40,141 bases of DNA. Source: Chryseobacterium sp. OV279 (GTDB taxonomy: Bacteria; Bacteroidota; Bacteroidia; Flavobacteriales; Weeksellaceae). Both the position numbers and the translations under genes were made by a program. The notes under the pieces were generated by a model that saw only the letters and a program-made list of their open reading frames with translations, was not told where the DNA came from and did no database searches. How positions within the stretch are numbered: the stretch's first letter is position 1; every line of letters begins with the position of its first letter. Positions 15,359 to 22,353 of the stretch are shown piece by piece. Where the stretch lies: NCBI RefSeq assembly GCF_900128945.1, contig NZ_FQUD01000007.1, forward strand, positions 1 through 40,141, written 5' to 3'.

Positions 15359-16570
15359 TTATTTCGAAATCAATAGTTTCTGAGAACTCGTTTTATTTTC
15401 AGATCGAAGTTCCACTATATAATTTCCTTGTATCAGATTTTCGGTATTCAGCTTAATAATTTGACGGCCGCTGTTCAGGTTTTCAGATTTTTCAAGCACA
15501 ACTTTTCCTGAAATATCAATAAGTCTTATGGATATCAACCCTTTTTTTGAAAGAGTAGTTTGTACATCCACATAGTTTTTAGCAGGATTTGGAACCAGCA
15601 AAAATTCATTTTTCTCGTATTTTTCAACTTCGGCTTTTGTAATAGTTTGAAGTTCACGAAGCGGGGTCATTACTCCCGAAACGATAGGAGATGTATAACA
15701 AAAAGTAAAGCATCTTTTACATCTGACTGCTTTTCCAATTTGCTCAGTAACACAAATAGTATAAGTGCCTGCGGTTGAATAATTGTGAGTAACAGCTGCT
15801 AAAAGTACAGGAGATGTAGTTCCGTCTCCCCAGTTTACAGTATAAGTAGGGCCAGGGTTCCCTGGAGTGGAAACATAAATTGGGTTAATTAAAGTTAAAG
15901 TAGCAGTTGCTGAATTAATAAAGGTACTAAATGATGTATCAAGTTTGAAATCTGCCGTACAGTCACTGCATGATTTTATGCAGACATTATCAAAATAGAC
16001 TATTTCTGATGGAGATGAAGTAACCTCAGGCGATAGGATCAGCGAGGCAGTATTGAGCATAATATTGTCAAAAATACTGGCACTTGCTGCTGTCCATTTA
16101 CCATCTGAATTGCTAGGAAGAGGCCCTCCGTTAGCAAGTTGGATTGGAGCTTTCACCCGAACCCATCCGCTTCCTGCCGTTACGGTAATATTGGCTGTAA
16201 ATGTTGCATGGTTGACACCATCCGATATGGTAATGTATGGATGATGTGGTGCTGTGCTGCCTCCGCTGTTTTGAAGATAAAAATCAAAATAAAGACACTG
16301 CCCAAGGAACCTCTTACCCAAACTTTTATAATCGGTAGTGTTTTCATACCATGAACCTCCGGATTTGTCAGTTAGGCTAAGATATTGGCTACCATCAAAA
16401 GTATTGGGACTTCCATACTGTACTGTGAGATTACTGTTGCCCGGAGAAGGATTCCAGTTAGGTGCCGGATTTGTGTTGAAATTAGAACATGGAGGTGGAT
16501 CGAAAACCTGCGCATTTGCTGTAATACTGCTTAATAGCAATGTCATAATTAAAAGATATACTGTTCTCAT
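15359..16570 (-). CDS. T9SS-sorted secreted protein with PKD domain
   Basis: 403 residues from the ATG at 16570; the frame runs back to a TTG, but MRTVYLLIMTLLLSSITANAQ is a clean signal peptide. Residues about 30-205 look like a carbohydrate-binding-like beta-sandwich (FDGSQYLSLTDKSGGSWY, ITISDGVNHATFTANI). A PKD domain follows (about 210-300: YTVNWGDGTTSP, VTHNYSTAGTYTICV). The end is a type A T9SS sorting domain: FLLVPNPAKNYVDVQ, IRLIDISGKVVLEK and GNYIVEL. It should cross the outer membrane by the type IX system and be attached or released. No catalytic domain is seen; adhesion or binding is likely. It lies downstream of the LytTR module. Confidence 0.9.
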   Translation of the reverse strand: MRTVYLLIMTLLLSSITANAQVFDPPPCSNFNTNPAPNWNPSPGNSNLTVQYGSPNTFDGSQYLSLTDKSGGSWYENTTDYKSLGKRFLGQCLYFDFYLQNSGGSTAPHHPYITISDGVNHATFTANITVTAGSGWVRVKAPIQLANGGPLPSNSDGKWTAASASIFDNIMLNTASLILSPEVTSSPSEIVYFDNVCIKSCSDCTADFKLDTSFSTFINSATATLTLINPIYVSTPGNPGPTYTVNWGDGTTSPVLLAAVTHNYSTAGTYTICVTEQIGKAVRCKRCFTFCYTSPIVSGVMTPLRELQTITKAEVEKYEKNEFLLVPNPAKNYVDVQTTLSKKGLISIRLIDISGKVVLEKSENLNSGRQIIKLNTENLIQGNYIVELRSENKTSSQKLLISK

Positions 16571-16635
16571 AATGCAATTTTGGTTTTGTACATCAAAAAC
16601 CAACAAAAACTTTAAGATTAATAATTATTAGCTTA

Positions 16636-16671
16636 GATAGCTTCAACTATTATTATAAAGTTGTGGCTATC
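16636..16671. other. Long hairpin upstream of T9SS gene
   Basis: Two 13-base arms: GATAGC/GCTATC and CAACT/AGTTG separated by a 2x2 mismatch, with a ten-base loop. On the plus strand it is followed by CATTTTTTATTTG, like a terminator, although no plus-strand gene ends here. Confidence 0.5.
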
Positions 16672-16753
16672 CATTTTTTATTTGTCAGTTAAAAATTGGG
16701 GTTAAGTATTTTATATTACTCACAAATTTGTAAGAATTGCCTTTTTTTAAAAT

Positions 16754-17002
16754 CTACGTGGAAATGGATTTACCATTTAGTATAGCACTGACAGTTAGGT
16801 CAATGATTTTAATGACTGGCTTTCCGGTATTTGGAATCTGTCCTTTATTGTAGAAAAGATCAAGATTATCTTGTATTCTGGAATATATTATTTCCCTCTG
16901 TTTTAAATGACGGAAATTGATCTTGTGAATAATGGGAAACATCCTTACTAAGGATTGTGAAATACCTGATCCGACAACAGCTGAGAATACTTTTATTTTC
17001 AT
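16754..17002 (-). CDS. Small hypothetical protein (82 aa)
   Basis: Not recognised. The 82-residue ORF begins MKIKVFSAVVGSGISQSL, continues with a basic helical region (HKINFRHLKQREIIYSRIQ) and ends with IKIIDLTVSAILNGKS. Codon use is normal for the neighbourhood, the ATG follows an A-rich leader, and a -7-like TACTTTTA lies 26 bases upstream (17035-17028). It sits in the same orientation between a LytTR regulator gene and the T9SS gene. No double-glycine site, cysteine or clear signal peptide is present. It may be a real small gene or chance ORF; I lean slightly to real. Confidence 0.45.
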   Translation of the reverse strand: MKIKVFSAVVGSGISQSLVRMFPIIHKINFRHLKQREIIYSRIQDNLDLFYNKGQIPNTGKPVIKIIDLTVSAILNGKSIST

Positions 17003-17344
17003 TTGTAAGTTATTTTTATGTTTTCCATAAAAGTATCCTGATGGGTGATATTCTGTTATTGTGAATTAGTAACTGTTATGTTTTGCTTAGCAAGTGGTAT
17101 TTTATATCTTTTAAGTGTGATTTAGCATGTCGTAAATCCTTATTAATAAAGGAAAAATAAGGATTTAAGGTTATGTGAAATATTTTAATAGGAGTGTCGT
17201 AAAATTCTCAATAAAACAATGAAAAATTAAAAATGTGCGATTATTTTAGTGTGGGTTGGCAAAAGAACGAAATGTGATATAAAGACATGATCTGCCAGGT
17301 CTGTTCAGCTAAAAACAGATCAGTTTTACCAAAAAGCTTTGTCA
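17003..17344. other. Intergenic region downstream of LytTR gene 1
   Basis: 342 bases with no good ORF. It contains a -7-like element (17028-17035), direct repeats CTGTTAT at 17053 and 17073 (20-base period), CAAGTGG/TAAGTGT at 17091 and 17112 (21-base period), and a 12-base perfect inverted repeat (17133-17167). This density suggests regulatory DNA. Confidence 0.55.
17133..17167. repeat. Perfect 12-base inverted repeat
   Basis: TAAATCCTTATT and AATAAGGATTTA around an 11-base spacer. No T-run follows on either strand, so it is unlikely to be a terminator; an operator or RNA hairpin is possible. Confidence 0.6.
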
Positions 17345-18076
17345 TTATTCCAAATGCTCAATTTTATGTAAAAAATCATTCTTTTTACGGACAGAAACGT
17401 CCAGGATGGAATTGTCAGCCATCACCACCTGGCCGCCTTTCCCCTTGATGTATTCCTTAAGGTGAAAAAGATTGATCAGATGCTTGTGATGGATCCTGAA
17501 GAAATTATATTTTGTAAGTTGCTCTTCAAATTCATGCAGTGTTTTGGAAACAATAATCTTCGTTTTATCTGTTAAATAAAAGGTGGTATAGCTGGAGTCG
17601 GCTTCACAGCGGATGATATCGGTGATATTGGTCAGTTTAAAACCCTGAAGCGTTGGAAGGCTGATCTTATTTTCATTCAGGGAAATATTTGAAGAATTTT
17701 TATTTTTCTTCATATTTTCCAGAACTTTATTAACGGCAATGATAAAATCCATCTTCCTGATGGGTTTCAGTAAATAATCCGCCGCACTGTTTTTGATCGC
17801 CTGAATGGCAAAATTTTCAAATGCTGTAATAAAAATAATCTGAGCATCTACCTCCCTGAATTGGGAAAGAAGATCGAAAGCAGTACCGTCTTTGAGCTGT
17901 ACATCCAGAAAAATAATGTCCGGGGTATTTTTAGAAAGATTGATATAGGCTTCTTCCACGCTTGATACCTGAAATACGATCTGGATATCAGGGAATTCAT
18001 TTTCCAACAGAAGAGCGATATAGTCTCTTCCGTCCTGTTCGTCATCAATGATGCATGCTTGTATTTTGGTTTTCAT
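17345..18076 (-). CDS. LytTR family response regulator (module 1)
   Basis: 243 residues. Receiver domain about 5-120: acidic pair D11-D12, phosphoacceptor D58 (IIFLDVQ), T84 and K104 (LLKPI). LytTR DNA-binding domain about 140-240, with IIRCEADSSYTTFYL, KTLHEFEEQL, FFRIHHKHLINL and GGQVVMADNSILDVS. LytTR regulators usually bind direct repeats about 21 bases apart. Its start overlaps the end of the kinase gene by 32 bases, so translation is probably coupled and the two form one two-component system. It is a clear paralogue of the regulator at 21622. Confidence 0.95.
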   Translation of the reverse strand: MKTKIQACIIDDEQDGRDYIALLLENEFPDIQIVFQVSSVEEAYINLSKNTPDIIFLDVQLKDGTAFDLLSQFREVDAQIIFITAFENFAIQAIKNSAADYLLKPIRKMDFIIAVNKVLENMKKNKNSSNISLNENKISLPTLQGFKLTNITDIIRCEADSSYTTFYLTDKTKIIVSKTLHEFEEQLTKYNFFRIHHKHLINLFHLKEYIKGKGGQVVMADNSILDVSVRKKNDFLHKIEHLE

Positions 18077-20981
18077 AGGGTTTTATATAAAGTTTAATCT
18101 GGGTTCCCGGTCTCTGTTCTTTTTCATAAAGATCATAAATCTCTAATAAGATATGAGTCTCAAAAAGCTGCCGGAATGTTTCAATTCTTTTCTGAGATAA
18201 TTTGACCCCGAAAGAATCCGCTTTTTTCTGTTTTCCGTTACCAATGCCGGCACCGTTGTCTTCAATGATGACACAAAGTGAAATTCCCGTATGGTCAAAT
18301 GAAACCTGAATGTTTCCTTTTCTGTCCGTTAATCCTGCAATTCCATGTTTTATGGCATTTTCTACAAAAGGCTGGATCAGCAGGGAAGGGACCACCCAGT
18401 TTTTATCTACCTTTTCAGATATTGTGATCGAATAATCAAACAGATCTTTCAGTCTCAGTTTTTCCATATTCAGATACAGGGCCAGATATTCTGTTTCCTC
18501 TTGGATCGGCATAAATGTTTTCTCCGAATAATGCAGGGTTTTCCTGATCATTTGGGCAAATATTTCCAGATAATTCTCTGTTTCCCGGTAATCCTTTTTG
18601 TACAGAAGAAACTGGATAGAATTAAGACAGTTGTAAATGAAATGCGGGTTGATCTGTGCCTTGATCGCCTGTAATTCAAGCTCCGCAATTTTCTTTTCAT
18701 AATACAAAGTTTCCAGTTTTTTATTTCTTTTTTTCTGGAAATAAATCGTGATAAGAATAAACAATGCCGCAGCTCCCAGACTGATGATCATGGTCTTGAA
18801 CCACCAGGTCTGCCAGAATTTCGGGCGGATTTCAAAATGCAGTTCTGTAGGAGTATAAGAGCGCTTCCCATTATATCCGATCCCATAAACTTTAAATGTA
18901 TAATTGCCCGGCGGCAGAGAATACAAAGCTATTTTCTGCGAGCTGCTGGTTTGCCAGCCGCTACTGAGCCCCTCAACGGTATACCGGTAGCTGATCTTCC
19001 CCTGCGAGGTGAAATCGGGAAAACTTACATTGAATATGATATCATTTTCTGGAGTTTGTCCTGTTACCGGCTGATGGGTATCAAAGATTTCTTTTCCTCC
19101 GGCCACAACAGAGCTAATGATCACTTTTTTGTCGATAAAATTTTTCTGAGTCATCAGATTTTTGATGGAAAGAATTCCAAGTCCCTTTGATGTTCCTACA
19201 AAAATGGTATCACCGGAGAGAGCGCATCCTGCTACAGTATTGGAAGGAAGCCCATCTGTCTGTGTGAAATTATTAATCTTTAAATCATGGCCTCTAAGCT
19301 CTATTCTGCTGAGTCCGTAATTGGTGCTTGCCCAGAAAATATTTTTATTCTCTACTTCTATTTTTTTGATTTGACCGGTGGCCAGTCCTGTACTTTCTGT
19401 AATTTTTCTGATGATTTTAGTGTTGTCAAAAAGAACAATCCCATTCAGATTTGTGGCTCCGGCATACAGATTATCCCTGAGCTTCTTGATATCTGTAAAA
19501 TAATATCCTTCCAGAAACAGAGTTTTCTTTTTTGTGACTGTACTCACTTTGTAAAGGTCCTTAAAACTTCCCGCAAACAGACTGTCACTGGCGTAAGGCA
19601 AAGCGGTGTAGATTCTTTCTTTACTGAGAACATCGGTGTATTTTTTTGTGCGGTAATTGTAGGAAATAAGGCCGTCTGAAGTACAGAGAAGAATAGATCC
19701 CGGAGTATAGGGTACAATATTCTTCAGAACAAAATTATTTAAAAAGTGTTTTTCCTTGATTTTTGTATTGTACTGGAAGAGCCTTCTTGTAAGCCCAAAT
19801 ATGACGGTGTTTCCTTCAGCAAAAATGGCTTTATGCTCTATTTTAATATTCTTTTCAAAAACAAGGTCGGTAACCTTTCCGTTATGATAAATACCACCTT
19901 TAGCCTCATTATATCCCAGGTAGATGCCGTGATTATTTCTGGCGATGACTGTTATATATGATAGATTATTTTTAATAGGAAGCTGCATATGCTTTTTAAA
20001 GAACCGGTCGGCAATAAAAAAAAGACCATTGTTGCGGCTGGAAAACCATGTATTGTTGTCCTTATCAACGAGAACATCACTGATGATATAATTTTCCATC
20101 ATTTTTACAGGGCTGGAAAGTTCTTCCTCTTCCAACAGCGACTGTTTGAAGTAATGAACTCCGCCTGCTTCGAGACACAGCCAAAGCCTGTATTTACTGT
20201 CTATAACATGCCTGTCGACATTTTCCTTCGTTTGATAGCTTTTAATTTTTTTAAAATAAACCTTATTGTAGAGCTTATAAACATCAATATTTCTTTTATC
20301 TCTGAAAACGAATATGTCACCTTTTCTTATAATAAAGGTGCTTTTACTGGCGGAAATATTGCAGACCGTTCTTTTTTTACTGATGATATCATAAGCCATA
20401 ATATTTCCACCGCCATAGTGGTTGAGCAGGTAAAAAATATGATCAGTCATGTTAAGGCCAAAAGCATAGTATTCATCCTTTGGCTTTCGTTTAACGCTTA
20501 CCGGAATTCTGTCCACCTTTCCGTTTTTGTAGATATAAATTGTGCTGGGATTATAGCTGGAGAATAGATAGAGAGAACTCCCGTCAATGTAATAATCAGG
20601 ATTGTAAGTGAACTGTATCTTCTTAAGCTCACTGTTCATATCCGAATTGATCACTTTTCCGTTTTTTAGGTAAGCATAGTCATTCAGAAACGGAGAAACG
20701 AAAACTTCGCCATTGGATAAAGGAATACAGGATAAGACATCAATATTTTTTAAACCATGTTTATTATTGAAATGCTTAAATTCCTTTCCATCAAACCTGA
20801 ACATTCCATTGTCACTTCCAATCCAGAGAAGTCCAGAGGCGTCCTGACTGAGTGAATAGGTATATGAATTATTTAAACCATCTTCTTCATTATAATTGAC
20901 CATTCCGGGAATCTGCGCAAAAAATAATGTTGGAGATAGTAAAATGAACAAAAATGAGAAAAGTATAAATATTTTTTTCAC
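18045..20981 (-). CDS. Sensor histidine kinase with periplasmic beta-propeller and Y_Y_Y domain (module 1)
   Basis: 978 residues starting at GTG 20981; this gives the signal peptide MKKIFILFSFLFILLSPTLFFAQ, and the next ATG would remove it. Residues about 25-630 are two-component-regulator propeller repeats (GLLWIGSDNGMFRFDG, NNTWFSSRNNGLFF), followed by a Y_Y_Y domain (about 640-720; PPGNYTFKVYGIGYNG), one membrane helix (about 728-748), a short coiled coil and a PF06580 kinase core with phospho-acceptor H780 (AQINPHFIYNCLNS), N-box QPFVENAIKHG and G-box EDNGAGIG. Such sensors read extracellular ligands across the inner membrane; the ligand is unknown. A partner LytTR gene overlaps its 3' end. 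Confidence 0.94.
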   Translation of the reverse strand: MKKIFILFSFLFILLSPTLFFAQIPGMVNYNEEDGLNNSYTYSLSQDASGLLWIGSDNGMFRFDGKEFKHFNNKHGLKNIDVLSCIPLSNGEVFVSPFLNDYAYLKNGKVINSDMNSELKKIQFTYNPDYYIDGSSLYLFSSYNPSTIYIYKNGKVDRIPVSVKRKPKDEYYAFGLNMTDHIFYLLNHYGGGNIMAYDIISKKRTVCNISASKSTFIIRKGDIFVFRDKRNIDVYKLYNKVYFKKIKSYQTKENVDRHVIDSKYRLWLCLEAGGVHYFKQSLLEEEELSSPVKMMENYIISDVLVDKDNNTWFSSRNNGLFFIADRFFKKHMQLPIKNNLSYITVIARNNHGIYLGYNEAKGGIYHNGKVTDLVFEKNIKIEHKAIFAEGNTVIFGLTRRLFQYNTKIKEKHFLNNFVLKNIVPYTPGSILLCTSDGLISYNYRTKKYTDVLSKERIYTALPYASDSLFAGSFKDLYKVSTVTKKKTLFLEGYYFTDIKKLRDNLYAGATNLNGIVLFDNTKIIRKITESTGLATGQIKKIEVENKNIFWASTNYGLSRIELRGHDLKINNFTQTDGLPSNTVAGCALSGDTIFVGTSKGLGILSIKNLMTQKNFIDKKVIISSVVAGGKEIFDTHQPVTGQTPENDIIFNVSFPDFTSQGKISYRYTVEGLSSGWQTSSSQKIALYSLPPGNYTFKVYGIGYNGKRSYTPTELHFEIRPKFWQTWWFKTMIISLGAAALFILITIYFQKKRNKKLETLYYEKKIAELELQAIKAQINPHFIYNCLNSIQFLLYKKDYRETENYLEIFAQMIRKTLHYSEKTFMPIQEETEYLALYLNMEKLRLKDLFDYSITISEKVDKNWVVPSLLIQPFVENAIKHGIAGLTDRKGNIQVSFDHTGISLCVIIEDNGAGIGNGKQKKADSFGVKLSQKRIETFRQLFETHILLEIYDLYEKEQRPGTQIKLYIKPYENQNTSMHH

Positions 20982-21000
20982 ACCATATTGAATAATGATG

Positions 21001-21031
21001 TAAATATAGAATTTGATTGATAATAATGCAA
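21001..21031 (-). promoter_or_regulatory. Promoter of kinase module 1
   Basis: Minus-strand TTG (21031-21029), 20-base spacer, TATATTTA (21008-21001). The same sequence precedes the paralogous kinase at 25269-25299, so it has been conserved after duplication. Confidence 0.6.
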
Positions 21032-21084
21032 CATATAGCTGTGAATATTATTTAGGGCATTTTTTTAAATAAGTGATGTGTGGA

Positions 21085-21124
21085 ATGAAAACAAAAACAG
21101 TAGAAATTCTAAAATCTCTACTGT
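21085..21124 (-). terminator. Second hairpin terminator before kinase module 1
   Basis: ACAGTAGA / TCTACTGT, 12-base loop; on the minus strand the tail is TTTTTGTTTTC. Confidence 0.6.
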
Positions 21125-21258
21125 CCGGAATCATTTGTTGTTTTATTTTATGTATTTCTTATTAAAAAGTTTAAAAAATGTGGAAATTTTAATATCGTAA
21201 TGTCCCCAATTGATATGGCTGAATAATCCGGCAATGAATCACCGGATGATTTTTCTTT

Positions 21259-21292
21259 GAAAAAACAAATTCCAGTCTGCAGACCGGAATTT
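21259..21292 (-). terminator. Terminator after double-glycine peptide gene
   Basis: AAATTCC-GTC / GAC-GGAATTT with one mismatch and a TGCA loop, followed on the minus strand by TGTTTTTTC. It is 16 bases past the peptide stop codon. Confidence 0.75.
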
Positions 21293-21308
21293 ATTTTTTA
21301 AATCAACA

Positions 21309-21512
21309 TTATTTGGGCTCTACCCACGGAAGTCCGCCCCAAGGCATGGTGTAGATCGCTGGAATTCCTCCAATGGGTTGTTGTGGATTTTGAACGATAG
21401 GGGGTTGAGGAGGATTAATTGCCCCCGGGTTGCTTGGTGTGATAAAAGCAGTTCCTCCTGAAATAGCATTCATTTGATTTTTCTTAAGTACTTTTCCTGT
21501 AATTGTTTTCAT
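21309..21512 (-). CDS. Double-glycine leader proline-rich peptide
   Basis: 67 residues. The leader TGKVLKKNQMNAISGG (double glycine 19-20) matches the leader of the five-peptide array (G-K-x-L-x-K-x-x-L/M-x-x-I-x-GG). The core is unlike theirs: no cysteine, many Pro, Gly, Gln and Asn (NPPQPPIVQNPQQPIGG) and a tryptophan-containing end MPWGGLPWVEPK. It lies 109 bases after the LytTR gene of module 2, same strand, with a possible -7 element TATTTTCG at 21548-21541, and before kinase module 1. A secreted signal or effector peptide under LytTR control is plausible; exporter not in the window. Confidence 0.78.
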   Translation of the reverse strand: MKTITGKVLKKNQMNAISGGTAFITPSNPGAINPPQPPIVQNPQQPIGGIPAIYTMPWGGLPWVEPK

Positions 21513-21621
21513 AATGTTTTTATTTATTGATTAACATGACGAAAATAGAGAAGTGCCTTAAGCAAAAACAGATACAACTAACAGGTGCGTGGGTTGAGCC
21601 AGTAAATGCGAAAAAAAGCGA

Positions 21622-22353
21622 TTAATCTACGTTTCCTATCTTATGAAGAAAATCATTTTTTCTCCGGAAAGATACATCCAGAACAGAACCGTCACTCATA
21701 ACCACCTGGCCGCCTCTGCCTTTAATATATTCCTGAAGATGATCTACGTTAATGAGATGCTTATGATGTATCCTGAAAAAATTGAGCTCAGGAAGCATCA
21801 TCTCAAATTCATGAAGGGTTTTAGACACCATTATTTTAGTCTTATTGATCAGATAAAAAGTAGTGTAACTGGAATCTGCTTCGCAGCGGACAATATCGGC
21901 AATACCTATCACTCTGAAACCCTGCAGGGTAGAAAGTATGATCTTGTTGTCCTGTAATGGATTGTTATGGACCGGCTGTGTTTTTTTGATATTTTCCAAA
22001 GCTTTATTAACGGCTATAACAAAATCAATTTTTTTTATGGGCTTTAAAAGATAGTCGGTAGCTCCGTTTTTAATGGCCTGAATCGCAAAATTTTCAAAGG
22101 CAGTGACAAAGATCATCTGAGACGAAATCTCTCTGAATTTTGACAGCAGATCGAAAGCTGTACCGTCATTCAGCCGGATGTCTAAAAATAAAATATCCGG
22201 CGTGTTTTTCGTAAGATAAATATAGGCTTCTTCTACGCTGGAAGCCTCAAAACTGATCTCAATTTCCGGAAATTCCTTTTTTAATAACAAGGCAATATAA
22301 TCTCTTCCATGCTTTTCATCATCAATGATGCAGATTTGTGTTTTTGTTTTCAT
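21622..22353 (-). CDS. LytTR family response regulator (module 2)
   Basis: 243 residues, the same length as its paralogue at 17345. Receiver: D11-D12, phosphoacceptor D58 (LFLDIR), T84, K104. LytTR domain about 140-240 with IVRCEADSSYTTFYL, FFRIHHKHLINVDHL and GGQVVMSDGSVLDVS. The DNA-binding halves of the two regulators are very similar, so they may recognise related sites. The start overlaps the upstream kinase gene by 32 bases, as in module 1. The next gene downstream is the proline-rich double-glycine peptide, which makes that gene a prime candidate target. Confidence 0.95.
   Translation of the reverse strand: MKTKTQICIIDDEKHGRDYIALLLKKEFPEIEISFEASSVEEAYIYLTKNTPDILFLDIRLNDGTAFDLLSKFREISSQMIFVTAFENFAIQAIKNGATDYLLKPIKKIDFVIAVNKALENIKKTQPVHNNPLQDNKIILSTLQGFRVIGIADIVRCEADSSYTTFYLINKTKIMVSKTLHEFEMMLPELNFFRIHHKHLINVDHLQEYIKGRGGQVVMSDGSVLDVSFRRKNDFLHKIGNVD

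Larger units (their letters stand above)
21032..21308. other. Intergenic region with successive hairpins
   Basis: No gene seen. It contains terminator-like hairpins at 21085-21124 and 21259-21292 (both reading on the minus strand) and a third hairpin ATCCGG/CCGGAT at about 21227-21246. TAAGTGA at 21070 lies about 62 bases upstream of the kinase promoter. Confidence 0.6.

Noticed and set aside
16719..16734. Near-palindrome CTCACAAATTTGTAAG after the small ORF
   Set aside because: Short, AT-rich and imperfect, with no supporting context.
18345..20567. Several plus-strand frames of 70-190 codons opposite the kinase of module 1
   Set aside because: They follow the codon pattern of the kinase on the other strand and show no promoters or motifs.
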